A stretch of 64,000 nt of DNA from JADHTT01 sp964633845 (GTDB taxonomy: Bacteria; Campylobacterota; Campylobacteria; Campylobacterales; Arcobacteraceae): the NCBI GenBank assembly GCA_964633845.1, contig CAZWLA010000003.1, forward strand, positions 1 to 64,000. Reading direction: 5' to 3'. This document shows positions 8,639 through 17,581 of the stretch, piece by piece. The notes under the pieces were generated by a model, which was given only the letters and a program-made list of their open reading frames with translations, made no database searches and had not been told where the DNA came from. Position 1 is the stretch's first letter; each line of letters opens with the position of its first letter. A program made the translations under genes and the position numbers.

Positions 8639-8851
8639 ATGCCAGGCATTAGAGTTAAATCTGAAGAATCGTTTGACGAAGCATACAGAAGATTCAAGAA
8701 GCAATGTGACAGAAGTCTTATTGTAACTGAAACTAGAGCTAGAAGATATTTTGAACCTGAAACTGAAAAGAGAAAGAAACAAAAAATTAACGCTAGAAAG
8801 AAAATGCTTAAGAAGCTATACATGCTTAGACGATACGAGTCTAGACTGTAA
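8639..8851 (+). CDS. rpsU: 30S ribosomal protein S21
   Basis: A 70-aa very basic ribosomal protein beginning MPGIRVKSEESFDEAYRRFK and ending LYMLRRYESRL, the standard bS21 pattern. An in-frame GTG exists at 8627, but it sits inside the strong Shine-Dalgarno AAGGTGGTG (8624-8632), so ATG 8639 is the start. It is a single-gene unit with its own -10 box and a strong intrinsic terminator directly downstream. Confidence 0.95.
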   Translation: MPGIRVKSEESFDEAYRRFKKQCDRSLIVTETRARRYFEPETEKRKKQKINARKKMLKKLYMLRRYESRL

Positions 8852-8870
8852 TAAGTTCTTTAGAGTCCAG

Positions 8871-8905
8871 AAAAAAGGGGAAGAGTTCATCTCTTCCCCT
8901 TTTTT
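8871..8905. terminator. Strong bidirectional intrinsic terminator between rpsU and cyclophilin
   Basis: A perfect 15-bp inverted repeat with arms 8871-8885 and 8891-8905 and the 5-nt loop ttcat. The arms hold a GC-richer core (ggggaagag/ctcttcccc) flanked by A6/T6. It can end both the rpsU transcript and the convergent ppi transcript. Confidence 0.93.
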
Positions 8906-8921
8906 ATTAGCAAATATAGAT

Positions 8922-9431
8922 TTAATCTCTACTTGCTAAAATTTCTACAGATTCAATAGTATCACCTTGATCAATTGAATCAAGTGTTGTAAAACTTACA
9001 TCATCATTGTCTTCTATATTTCCAAATACAGTATGACCACCATCTAGGTGTGGACAAGCTACAAAACAGATGAAGAATTGACTACCACCAGTATCTTTAC
9101 CGGCATGTGCCATTGATATTGATCCTCTATTGTGTACTTGACCATTTGCATCTGTTTCACAAGCAATTGACCAAGATGGACCACCAGCACCTGTGCCATC
9201 AGGACAACCACCTTGTGCCATAAATCCTGGTATTACTCTATGAAAGTTTAATCCATCATAAAATGCATCATTTGCTAAGCTAACGAAATTTGAAACAGTA
9301 TTAGTTACATCACTTGTATTAAGTTTAATCCAAATCACACCTTTGCTAGTTGTAAATTTTGCATAGTTAAATTGCTCCAGTTCATCACTTCCAAAACCAT
9401 ATTCTTTTAATTCTTTTGTAAATCCAAACAT
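8922..9431 (-). CDS. Cyclophilin-type peptidyl-prolyl cis-trans isomerase
   Basis: Catalyses proline isomerisation in protein folding. The cyclophilin core is clear: NFHRVIPGFMAQGGCPDGTG (catalytic Arg in FHRVIPGFM), SMAHAGKDTGGSQFFI, and HLDGGHTVFGNI. There is no signal peptide, so it is cytoplasmic. The N-terminal 30 residues (MFGFTKELKEYGFGSDELEQ) are an extension seen in Campylobacterota versions. It lies downstream of ftsI with a 34-bp gap and shares a bidirectional terminator with rpsU. Confidence 0.92.
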   Translation of the reverse strand: MFGFTKELKEYGFGSDELEQFNYAKFTTSKGVIWIKLNTSDVTNTVSNFVSLANDAFYDGLNFHRVIPGFMAQGGCPDGTGAGGPSWSIACETDANGQVHNRGSISMAHAGKDTGGSQFFICFVACPHLDGGHTVFGNIEDNDDVSFTTLDSIDQGDTIESVEILASRD

Positions 9432-9465
9432 TTTTTTCCTTTTTGATTATAGTTTTGAATTGTAG

Positions 9466-11367
9466 CTACTTTTCATTGATTTCTGGATTAAGATAATTTA
9501 GTTTAATTAGAGATCTTACTACCTCTTTAAATACGGGAACTGCAGAATTTGAAGCATAGTAGTAGTGCCAATACTTTCCTCTAGATACTGGTTCTCTTGC
9601 AGTAACGCCAATAGTATATTTTTTATTTTTATCATTTACAAAACCAAAAAATGATGTGATATATTTTTTTCTACTATATCCTGCTTTACCTTTTGAAATA
9701 TTTGCTGTTCCTGTTTTTCCACCAACCTCTAAACCATAAATTTTAGCGGCAGTTCCCGTACCCTCTTGAACTGTTTTTACAAGTAGACGCTTTATCTCTT
9801 GTGCTGTAGATTTTTTTATAATTTGTACTGATTGTGGTGTATCTGTTTCCATAATATTACCATCATGTGAAATATTATTTACAATTTTAGGTGTTACTGA
9901 GTATCCATTATTATTAAATACTGAATATGCTTTTAAGAGTTGTATAAAAGTTGATGTTATGCCTTGCCCGTATGAATCTGTAGCTTTAAAAATATTATCT
10001 CTTTTTGGAATCTTATTCTCATATGCTTGATATTGCCCTAAAGAATGTATAACACCAGTCTTTTCATAAGGTAGATCAATACCAGTTTTTTTTGATAATC
10101 CAAATTTTTTGTAGCCATCTAAAAACTGCCGACCACTAAGTCTTTGCGCTAATTGAAGTGTACCTATATTACTTGAGTAAATTAATATATCATCTAATGT
10201 CAACCAGTGCTTTTTAAATTGATGATCATCTCGTATTCTCCATCTACCAATTTTATATACACCTTTTTTATATGTGCCTTTATATTTTCCAGATTTTATC
10301 TTCTTTCCATTGTTAAAGGCTTTCAGTAGTTCACCTTTTTTATAGAGTCCATGATCTAGTACAAGAGATATAGCTATTGGTTTAATAACACTTCCTGGTT
10401 CAAATTGATATTCAACAGCATTTACAGGTAGATATCCATTATCTATATCTGATTGTTTGATATGTTCTGGATTAAATCTATTTGATGTAGCTAGTGTAAG
10501 AATCTTACCTGTCCTGCTTTCCATCACAGATGCGATAACCTCTTTGGCTCCTAGCTTTTCTTTATAGTAATCTAGCATAATTTCAATATTTTTTTGTAAT
10601 TTTAGTGGAATATTAAGATTTAATGTTGCACCATCTTTCCTTTGGATAATAGTGGAGTTTTTATTAAATGATATTTGAGAAATTACATCTCTTTCTCCTT
10701 TTAATTTACCATCAGTATAGCTATTTAGTTGATTATTGTATTGTTTTTCTAAACCTTTAATACCATTTACTTTTGTAGTACCATCTTTAGATTCATATTT
10801 TGATAGATACCCAATAATAGGGGTAAGAGAATTGTCATAAGGAAAAATTCTTTTTTCCCCACTCTCTTTTAGATCAAGGCCAATTATAATAGGACTACCA
10901 CTAATTATATAAGGTTTAAATACATTTAGTCGTCTTAATTTAAATGCTAGTAGTTTAAGATTTTTTGCTGCTCTTGAATCTATATTATAGGATAATACAA
11001 AAGTACCTTTTCTCTTTTTTTGTAATCCTTCATTGATTTTATTTAAAACTATTTGTTTGTCAATTCCACTGTATATTGAAAATAAAGCGACAAATAGATC
11101 TTTTTTATCTGTATCAAAACATCTAGTATCTATGGTAGCTTTGTATACTTTCTTTGCTGTAGATATTTTAAAATTATCAGCACTTAATATATCTCCCCTT
11201 ACAGCCATCTCTTTTTTAGATGAGTATAGGCCTGGCATTTTTCTTTTTTCTTTTATAGTATTAATAACAGAAAAAAATAGAAGTAATACTATTATAAATA
11301 TAATACTAATAAGCCAGCCAACCTTTTTAGTTTTTGACTTTGATATCTCTTGTTTATGGGAGTGCAA
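9466..11367 (-). CDS. ftsI: Peptidoglycan D,D-transpeptidase FtsI (penicillin-binding protein)
   Basis: Septal class-B penicillin-binding protein that cross-links peptidoglycan during division. It has a short cytoplasmic tail and one membrane anchor (residues about 18-38). The PBP dimerisation region begins with RGDIL (about 58), and the transpeptidase domain carries SVIK (catalytic Ser, about 327), SSN (about 401) and KTGT (about 555). At 633 aa it is typical. Translation appears to start at TTG 11367 with AAAAGGG about 7 nt upstream, because no ATG fits. It is divergent from ftsW, its lipid II polymerase partner, with only 49 bp between the starts. Confidence 0.9.
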   Translation of the reverse strand: MHSHKQEISKSKTKKVGWLISIIFIIVLLLFFSVINTIKEKRKMPGLYSSKKEMAVRGDILSADNFKISTAKKVYKATIDTRCFDTDKKDLFVALFSIYSGIDKQIVLNKINEGLQKKRKGTFVLSYNIDSRAAKNLKLLAFKLRRLNVFKPYIISGSPIIIGLDLKESGEKRIFPYDNSLTPIIGYLSKYESKDGTTKVNGIKGLEKQYNNQLNSYTDGKLKGERDVISQISFNKNSTIIQRKDGATLNLNIPLKLQKNIEIMLDYYKEKLGAKEVIASVMESRTGKILTLATSNRFNPEHIKQSDIDNGYLPVNAVEYQFEPGSVIKPIAISLVLDHGLYKKGELLKAFNNGKKIKSGKYKGTYKKGVYKIGRWRIRDDHQFKKHWLTLDDILIYSSNIGTLQLAQRLSGRQFLDGYKKFGLSKKTGIDLPYEKTGVIHSLGQYQAYENKIPKRDNIFKATDSYGQGITSTFIQLLKAYSVFNNNGYSVTPKIVNNISHDGNIMETDTPQSVQIIKKSTAQEIKRLLVKTVQEGTGTAAKIYGLEVGGKTGTANISKGKAGYSRKKYITSFFGFVNDKNKKYTIGVTAREPVSRGKYWHYYYASNSAVPVFKEVVRSLIKLNYLNPEINEK

Positions 11368-11416
11368 TAATAGCCCTTTTAAGAAAGTTTCTAAAAGTTT
11401 TTATGTATACTTCAAC

Positions 11417-12652
11417 ATGAATTATAGCCAAGATACTATTAAAGAAGTTAAGCCATCAAAAATAAATCATGAAGTAGATAGTGTACTTTTTATTGCTGCG
11501 TCTTTACTTATTATGATTAGTATAATTTTCTCATATTCTTTATCTATTTATACAGTTGAACATATTGGTGCATCACAATTTCATTTTTTTCTAAGACAGC
11601 TTATAGTTGGTACTATAGGTATTATGTTGATGTGGAGTATTGGACAATTTAATCTAGATAAATACTTTGATAAATTAGGATCATTTTTTTTCTGGGGATT
11701 TCTTTTTATCATTGTTATTATGCCATGGCTTCCAAGTTTTTTAGTTAAAGAGGTTTATGGTGCTACAAGATGGATTAAACTTCCATTCTTATCACTATCT
11801 CCTGTAGAGTTTTTTAAGATAGGATTTGTTTTTATTATTGCAAAATCATTTGCAAATAGATTGATTAAAAAACCAAAACATATGCCACTTAAAGAGGAAA
11901 GTTTACTATATCTTCCATATATGCTTATTTTTGTATTGTTAGGTATTTTTGTTGCTTGGTTACAAAAAGACTTTGGACAGTTTGTTTTATTATTACTTGT
12001 AGCATCTACATTGCTCATTTTTGCAAATAGAAGTTTAAAGATCTTTGCTATTTTGGGTGGAGTTATGTTAGTTGTTCTATTTATATTAATTAGAATTGCT
12101 CCTCATAGAGTTCAAAGAATTCAAGGTTGGTGGAGTATGGTGCAAGATAATTTTTTAAGTATTATGCCTGATAGTATGGCAAGTGTATTAAGAGTCACAG
12201 GATTTGGTGAACCATATCAAGTAGGACACTCTTTAAATGCTATTAATAATGGTGGCTTCACTGGTGTAGGGCTAGGTGAGGGTGCTTTAAAAATGGGATT
12301 TTTAAGTGAGGTGCATACAGATTTTGTTTTGGCTGGTATTACTGAGGAGATAGGCTTTATTGGTTTATTTTTTGTAGTTGGATTATTATTGATTGTAGTA
12401 CAAAGGATGATTAGAATTAGTAGACGTGTAGAGGATAATATTTATCATCTATTTACGCTTGGTATTGCTTTAATAATCGTTTTTGCATTGTTAATAAATT
12501 TTGGCGGTATTACAGGATCTATACCAATTAAGGGTATGGCTGTACCACTTTTAAGTTATGGTGGAAGTTCAATGTTATCAATGTGTATAGCTATTGGATT
12601 AGTATTGTCAATTAGTAGAAAAGTACCTATTGCTAAAAAAAGAGGTCATTAA
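11417..12652 (+). CDS. ftsW: Lipid II polymerase FtsW (SEDS family)
   Basis: Multi-spanning SEDS glycosyltransferase that polymerises lipid II at the septum with FtsI. About ten hydrophobic segments lie between residues 25 and 400. SEDS signatures include YGATRWIKL, WLQKDFGQ, NNGGFTGVGLGEG, and the C-terminal GMAVPLLSYGGSSMLSMCIAIG. The frame is open upstream to 11033, inside ftsI on the other strand, but ATG 11417 gives the expected N-terminus (411 aa). FtsW rather than RodA is chosen because murG lies downstream and ftsI is divergent. Confidence 0.88.
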   Translation: MNYSQDTIKEVKPSKINHEVDSVLFIAASLLIMISIIFSYSLSIYTVEHIGASQFHFFLRQLIVGTIGIMLMWSIGQFNLDKYFDKLGSFFFWGFLFIIVIMPWLPSFLVKEVYGATRWIKLPFLSLSPVEFFKIGFVFIIAKSFANRLIKKPKHMPLKEESLLYLPYMLIFVLLGIFVAWLQKDFGQFVLLLLVASTLLIFANRSLKIFAILGGVMLVVLFILIRIAPHRVQRIQGWWSMVQDNFLSIMPDSMASVLRVTGFGEPYQVGHSLNAINNGGFTGVGLGEGALKMGFLSEVHTDFVLAGITEEIGFIGLFFVVGLLLIVVQRMIRISRRVEDNIYHLFTLGIALIIVFALLINFGGITGSIPIKGMAVPLLSYGGSSMLSMCIAIGLVLSISRKVPIAKKRGH

Positions 12653-12660
12653 GTCATACG

Positions 12661-12892
12661 AACTAATTAATCACTAAGAAAGTAGTTTTAGAGATATCTT
12701 AATACAAGGCAGAATATCAAAATCGTATAATCATACGATGAAGATGTTCTAACGAAGTAGTAAGGTATCTATAAGACTATATATCAGTACTATTACTGCT
12801 TTAAAGATATTTCAATTTACAGAAGTAAATTTTTATATCTTTTCATTGTACTAGCACTAATCTATAGTCTCTTTATTAGAGATTAATTAGTT
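12661..12892. repeat. Composite palindromic intergenic element between ftsW and murG
   Basis: The 253-bp gap holds no gene. Its ends are an inverted repeat: aactaattaatc at 12661-12672 and gattaattagtt at 12881-12892, with weaker matching inward for about 30 bp. Inside is a second imperfect palindrome (12692-12770) centred on atcgtat/atacgat at 12722-12739. The layout resembles a MITE or another dispersed intergenic repeat. The murG ribosome-binding site begins immediately after it. Confidence 0.6.
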
Positions 12893-12905
12893 GGAAGGAC
12901 TTAAA

Positions 12906-13922
12906 ATGATAAATACGATAGTAGTTACAGGTGGTGGGACTGGTGGACATCTTAGTATCGCAAAAGTTTTAATTGATGGCTTTAAACAAAGAGGCTATAA
13001 AGTCATTTTTATAGGTTCTACTAAGGGTGCTGATAAAGATTGGTTTGAAAACTATCCAAATTTAGATAAAGCATATTTTTTGGACACCAAAGGTGTAGTT
13101 AATCAAAACTTTATAGGTAAGGTTAAATCGTTATTTATGATAGCAAAAGCAAGTAGGAAATCACTAGATATATTTAAAGAATATAATGTAAATAAAGTTA
13201 TTAGTGTCGGTGGATTTTCAGCATCACCAGCATCATTTGCAGCTATTATTTCTGGAATAGACTTCTATATTCATGAACAAAATTCTGTGATGGGTAGACT
13301 AAACTCACTTACATCAAAAATAGCAAAAGAGGTATTTGGATCTTATGATAATGCTACTTTTAAAGTGGATTATCCTGTAGATCAAATATACTTTGATAAT
13401 CAAAGAGTAAGAGAAGAATGTAAAACTATTATATTTCTTGGTGGTTCACAAGGGGCAAGTGCTATAAATGAATTTGCACTAAAAGTTGCTCCAAAGCTAA
13501 CAAAACAAAATATAAAAATAATACATCAAGCTGGTATAAATAATTATGAATCTATACAGTTAGAGTATGAAAAGCTTGGTATTGATGCTGATTGTTTTGG
13601 TTTTAGTACAGATTTAGTATCTAAGATTAAAACATCAGATTTAGCAGTATGTAGAGCAGGTGCTGGTACAGTATGGGAATTGTGTGCATCTGGTATACCG
13701 GCACTTTATGTACCATATCCATATGCTGCATCAAACCATCAATATTTTAATGCAAAGTTTATATGTGATCAAAATTTAAGTTTTGTAGTAAATCAAAATG
13801 ATTTAAGTGAAAGTAAATTATTTGAGCTTATTGATAGTAATATAAAAGAGAAAAGTAAAGGCTTAATAGATTTAATTAAGCCTGATGGTTTATCTAGTAT
13901 GATTAAACGTATCGTTCATTAG
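12906..13922 (+). CDS. murG: Lipid II synthase MurG (UDP-GlcNAc transferase)
   Basis: Adds GlcNAc from UDP-GlcNAc to lipid I on the cytoplasmic face, forming lipid II for FtsW/FtsI. It is a GT28 enzyme with the N-terminal glycine-rich loop TGGGTGGHLSIAK, SVGGFSASPA, HEQNSVMGRLN, the C-terminal domain loop LGGSQGASAIN, and AVCRAGAGTVWELCASG before PYPYAASNHQ. ATG 12906 follows AAGGA by 6 nt; the in-frame TTG at 12891 overlaps that site and is rejected. It is 338 aa. The 3' end overlaps the convergent plsC gene by 33 bp. Confidence 0.94.
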   Translation: MINTIVVTGGGTGGHLSIAKVLIDGFKQRGYKVIFIGSTKGADKDWFENYPNLDKAYFLDTKGVVNQNFIGKVKSLFMIAKASRKSLDIFKEYNVNKVISVGGFSASPASFAAIISGIDFYIHEQNSVMGRLNSLTSKIAKEVFGSYDNATFKVDYPVDQIYFDNQRVREECKTIIFLGGSQGASAINEFALKVAPKLTKQNIKIIHQAGINNYESIQLEYEKLGIDADCFGFSTDLVSKIKTSDLAVCRAGAGTVWELCASGIPALYVPYPYAASNHQYFNAKFICDQNLSFVVNQNDLSESKLFELIDSNIKEKSKGLIDLIKPDGLSSMIKRIVH

Positions 13923-14573
13923 TTTTTCTGTATCTTCAAACCAAGTAGAGCCTTTTTTAGCTTGTATAGCAGGTAAATAGGTAATTTTAACTACTCCACT
14001 TTGTGCTTTAAATCCTTGAGAATCCATCAGGTTTCTTGTATTTGTTAGTATTATTGGCTGTACTAGCATATTATGTTTTTGTGCTATTAGTTTTGCACCT
14101 GATTTAAATTTAAGTAATCGATGTCCTTTACTTCTAGTACCTTCAGGGAATATAGCCACTGGTCTTTTTTCATCAAATTTTTTAATTTTTGTCTCTTTTA
14201 ATAATTTTGCCAAGCCAGCTTTGTTTTCTCTATCAACAATAATCATTTTTGGTAATTTTAGCACAAGCCCAAAAAATGGTATTTTAGCAATCTCTTTTTT
14301 GGCTATCCATGCTATATTTCTTGTGTAAATTGCTTCAAATATTATAATGTCAAGCATAGATTGGTGATTTAATATTATTAGATCTGCATTTTCATCTTGT
14401 GTACCTTCAATTTCAAGCGTAATACCTAATAATTTTAATTGAAGAGCACCCCATACTCTTCTAATTTTATGGTTACTTTTATTGAATAAAAACATAAGTA
14501 TGATTACTATAGTTACAGTTATAAGAAGTTGTATTGTTGTTAAAAAGTACCGTGTATATTTAAAAATTGTCAT
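13890..14573 (-). CDS. plsC: 1-acyl-sn-glycerol-3-phosphate acyltransferase (PlsC family)
   Basis: Acylates lysophosphatidic acid to phosphatidic acid at the inner membrane. It has an N-terminal membrane helix (about residues 10-30), the catalytic NHQSMLDI (HX4D, about 70), and the phosphate-binding FPEGTRSKG (about 143). At 227 aa it is typical. The start overlaps the stop of the upstream 354-aa membrane protein by 4 bp, and the gene is last in the hisH-to-plsC run. Its 3' end lies within the 3' end of murG on the other strand. Confidence 0.9.
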   Translation of the reverse strand: MTIFKYTRYFLTTIQLLITVTIVIILMFLFNKSNHKIRRVWGALQLKLLGITLEIEGTQDENADLIILNHQSMLDIIIFEAIYTRNIAWIAKKEIAKIPFFGLVLKLPKMIIVDRENKAGLAKLLKETKIKKFDEKRPVAIFPEGTRSKGHRLLKFKSGAKLIAQKHNMLVQPIILTNTRNLMDSQGFKAQSGVVKITYLPAIQAKKGSTWFEDTEKLMNDTFNHTR

Positions 14574-15634
14574 TGTTTAATCCATCCAATTGTTTCATTT
14601 GAGAGCATAATTTTAGCAAAACCATTCTTTGTTTCAAGAAGTTCAACATTTTGTACTTTTTGTGTTGTTTTAAATATTGTAGAACCCTTTAGTGGTAATA
14701 TATAAATTTGAGTCCCTTTGGGTATATTAATTGTTTGATAGGGTAGTGATATTATAATAAATAATATAATAGTTATTAAGGCAAATAGTAGGGTTGCTTT
14801 ACTTCTTTTCCTAAAATAAAAAACAATAAATAATACAAATAATAAGACAAGTATGACTTTTTGATAAAATAGCAATTTAGAATTTTGTGGATTTAAATCT
14901 GTTTGAGTACTGACTAATTCATCAGTTAATATAATTGGTATACTTATGGTTTCAAATTGCTTTTTAGATACATTATAATATTTAAAAATGATGTTTTCAT
15001 CATCTCTTGGTGCTATTACATAATAGTATGCACTTTTAATATTATTATTTACGGTAAAATCCTCTATACCTTGCTTATCGTATTGTTTTAGTTGAAAGTC
15101 TTCCAGGTTTGAATCAGTTGCTTCTATTTCAAGTACAGAAAGTAATAGCTTATTGTTATATTGTTTTGTAGTTTGTCCTTTTATATAAATATTCTTTGCT
15201 ATAACATTTGAGAATAATTTATCATCAATTGCAATTTTATTAAAATTTATATTTATTGGGTTTAATGTTTTACTATATTTAATATTCGTCTCTTGGTCTA
15301 AAAGGAGTAGTGTTATTTCAGGAAGTAAAAAATCTTTATTTGATACTTTGAATTTATATATATTATAAAATTCATTTTTATTTATTTGCTTCCATTTTGA
15401 ATCTGCATTCAACAAGATAATATTTTTTTGATTGTTGAATTTTGTTTGAACAGCATTAAAGTCTTTAGCTACAATAATTGCTTTTACTCTTATAGAAAAA
15501 ACTTGATTTGTATATACATTTTTAGGGTGCTCTACATGATATAGATATAGATTTTCACTTTGATCCTCTTGTGAAGATGAGTTAGCATATAGTGAAGAAA
15601 AAACGAAAAGTAGAGTAAGTAGAATTGATCTCAT
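14570..15634 (-). CDS. Exported two-helix membrane protein with C-terminal SH3-like domain, function unknown
   Basis: A 354-aa protein not assignable to a named function. It opens with a signal peptide (MRSILLTLLFVFSSLYA). Residues about 25-230 form a beta-rich periplasmic region faintly reminiscent of BatD-type domains. Two membrane helices follow at about 245-265 and 275-292, and a short C-terminal segment looks like a bacterial SH3 domain (IYILPLKGSTIFKTTQ, then NGFAKIMLSNETIGWIKQ). It lies between purQ and plsC, the same place occupied by a hypothetical in Campylobacter as I recall. This suggests a conserved lineage-specific envelope protein. Confidence 0.6.
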   Translation of the reverse strand: MRSILLTLLFVFSSLYANSSSQEDQSENLYLYHVEHPKNVYTNQVFSIRVKAIIVAKDFNAVQTKFNNQKNIILLNADSKWKQINKNEFYNIYKFKVSNKDFLLPEITLLLLDQETNIKYSKTLNPININFNKIAIDDKLFSNVIAKNIYIKGQTTKQYNNKLLLSVLEIEATDSNLEDFQLKQYDKQGIEDFTVNNNIKSAYYYVIAPRDDENIIFKYYNVSKKQFETISIPIILTDELVSTQTDLNPQNSKLLFYQKVILVLLFVLFIVFYFRKRSKATLLFALITIILFIIISLPYQTINIPKGTQIYILPLKGSTIFKTTQKVQNVELLETKNGFAKIMLSNETIGWIKQ

Positions 15635-15660
15635 ATTACTCTATTCTTCATTTGTTAGGG

Positions 15661-16332
15661 TTATTTGAAGAAACCTTGAAGCATTTTAACTCCATCGTCA
15701 CATCCAAGTAAAGATTCAATTGCTCTTTCTGGGTGAGGCATTAAACCAAATACATTTTTATCTTTATTGCAAACACCAGCAATTTGTTCTACACTACCAT
15801 TTAATATTTGGTTTTCACCAGATTCATTACAGTACCTAAGTAAAACTTGATCATTTGCTTCTAATTCTTTGAGACCATCTGGATCTATAAAATAGTTTCC
15901 ATCGTGATGTGCTACAGGAATATTTACAACATCATTAATTTCTAATTCTTGTAAAAATGTATTATTATTATTTACAACTTTTAAATGATGGTATTTTGAT
16001 ATAAAATGTAGATTATCATTTCTTTTTAATGCACCTGGAAGTAAACCAGTCTCAGTTAAAATTTGAAATCCATTACAGATACCTAAAACTTTACCACCTT
16101 TAGATGCATAATCCTTTACGGCATCCATAATTGGTGCAAACTTTGCTAAAGCACCAGATCTAAGGTAGTCACCATAAGAGAATCCACCAGGTACAACAAC
16201 AAGATCTGTATCACTTGGAATTGAATTTTCTTCATGCCAAATAATATTAACTTGTGCACCTAGTTTTTCAAATGCATACTTTGTATCATATTCACAGTTT
16301 GTACCAGGAAATTGTAATACTGAAACTTTCAT
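15661..16332 (-). CDS. purQ: Phosphoribosylformylglycinamidine synthase subunit PurQ (glutaminase)
   Basis: Glutaminase subunit of FGAM synthase (purine pathway step 4), supplying ammonia to PurL. It is a class-I glutamine amidotransferase with VLQFPGTNCEYD at the start, GGFSYGDYLR, the nucleophile elbow LGICNGFQIL (Cys about 87), and catalytic GLMPHPERA near the C-terminus. At 223 aa it is standard. It lies 2 bp after purS. purL is not in this window. Confidence 0.95.
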   Translation of the reverse strand: MKVSVLQFPGTNCEYDTKYAFEKLGAQVNIIWHEENSIPSDTDLVVVPGGFSYGDYLRSGALAKFAPIMDAVKDYASKGGKVLGICNGFQILTETGLLPGALKRNDNLHFISKYHHLKVVNNNNTFLQELEINDVVNIPVAHHDGNYFIDPDGLKELEANDQVLLRYCNESGENQILNGSVEQIAGVCNKDKNVFGLMPHPERAIESLLGCDDGVKMLQGFFK

Positions 16333-16334
16333 GA

Positions 16335-16580
16335 CTATGCTTCTATAGTGATATCGTAATCTTCGATTACTGTGTTAGCTAATAATTGCTCACACATTTT
16401 AGCAGCTTGCTCTTTTGCAGTTGCTTCATCATTGCAATTAAGCTCCATAATGATTTGTTTACCAACTCTTACATCAGTTACAATCTCTTTAAATCCTTGA
16501 GTGTCCAATGTATGATGAGTTGCTTTACCTTGTGAGTCTAATACTCCATTTTTAAGTGCTATATTAATAATTGCTTTCAA
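16335..16580 (-). CDS. purS: Phosphoribosylformylglycinamidine synthase subunit PurS
   Basis: A small 81-aa structural subunit that joins PurQ and PurL in bacterial FGAM synthase. It has the pattern ALKNGVLDSQGKATHHTL, typical of PurS, followed by a second beta-alpha-beta unit ending EDYDITIEA. It sits between purC and purQ with 2 bp to purQ, as in other Campylobacterota. Confidence 0.92.
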   Translation of the reverse strand: MKAIINIALKNGVLDSQGKATHHTLDTQGFKEIVTDVRVGKQIIMELNCNDEATAKEQAAKMCEQLLANTVIEDYDITIEA

Positions 16581-16618
16581 TTGTTTTCCTTCTACTTTAT
16601 TTGTGATTATATCTAAAA

Positions 16619-17572
16619 TTACTTATTTAACCTATTATAGATAGTTTCATATCCATCTAAAATACCATCTTTAATTGATTGTGGTACATTTACTTCTAGT
16701 TTTTGTCCAGGTTTAAGTTCTTTTGATTTTTCTTTCCAATTTTCTTTTTTACCAAAATCTCTCAATATTTGTTTATCCATTGAAAGGAAATTTCCTGCAT
16801 CAAAATTATCTTTTTCAATAAATCTTGAACTTTCAGGTGTTAAAACTTCATCACCAAGAACCCATTTACCATTTTTATCAACAAATACCTCAAGTTTTGT
16901 ATCAACAATAATGATTCCATTATCACAAGCAAATTTAGTAAAGTCTTTAAATAAAGATTCTAAGCTAGAAATAATTTCTGGAAAAATCTCTCTAACTTTA
17001 GCAGAGTTTAATGGCTCATCTTTAATACCTTTTGTAGTAGGTGTAAAGATTGGTGTTTCAAACTTATGCCATTGAGGAAGAGTAGATGATAAATTTAGTC
17101 CATATGGGTCATTTCCATTTTGACATGCATCGTATAGTGAACCAGTTAAGTAATTTCTAAAAATAAATTCAAACTGTACAACTTCCCCATCAATTTGGGC
17201 TTCTAGTGGTTTACATAGTTCCATTAGTTGACATCTAGGGGCACACTTCAATGTTTGGTCAACTTGCTCATCTAGTATAGCAGTTGCAATACCAGCATCT
17301 TTAGCATATTTAGCACCACTATTTGAAATAGATGTTTGCCAAATACCTTTTCCTTCAATTTCTAAATTTAATGGAATATCAAATACTGAAGAACGATCGC
17401 TTCTTACTAGTAATACTTTTTGGTCATCACCTGGACAAGTATAAAGATCAGCATTTTTACCAATATAGAATAGGTTGTATCCTATGTTTTCTAATTCTTC
17501 AATACCTTTTTGTGTTGTAGTTTTTTTTGATTGAGGCCAAAGACCAAGTTCAATTATTTTTTCTATGTTCAT
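16619..17572 (-). CDS. purC: Phosphoribosylaminoimidazole-succinocarboxamide synthase (PurC), long form
   Basis: Forms SAICAR from CAIR and aspartate with ATP (purine pathway). SAICAR-synthetase features include RNYLTGSLYDA (the YxTGS aspartate-binding motif), PIFTPTTKG, IIIVDTKLEV and GDEVLTPESSRF. At 317 aa it is closer to the long yeast-type enzymes than to the usual bacterial form of about 235 aa. The ATP-binding N-terminus is divergent (SDRSSVFDIPLNLEIEGKG). Its place directly upstream of purS and purQ supports the call. Confidence 0.88.
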   Translation of the reverse strand: MNIEKIIELGLWPQSKKTTTQKGIEELENIGYNLFYIGKNADLYTCPGDDQKVLLVRSDRSSVFDIPLNLEIEGKGIWQTSISNSGAKYAKDAGIATAILDEQVDQTLKCAPRCQLMELCKPLEAQIDGEVVQFEFIFRNYLTGSLYDACQNGNDPYGLNLSSTLPQWHKFETPIFTPTTKGIKDEPLNSAKVREIFPEIISSLESLFKDFTKFACDNGIIIVDTKLEVFVDKNGKWVLGDEVLTPESSRFIEKDNFDAGNFLSMDKQILRDFGKKENWKEKSKELKPGQKLEVNVPQSIKDGILDGYETIYNRLNK

Positions 17573-17581
17573 ATTATAGTC

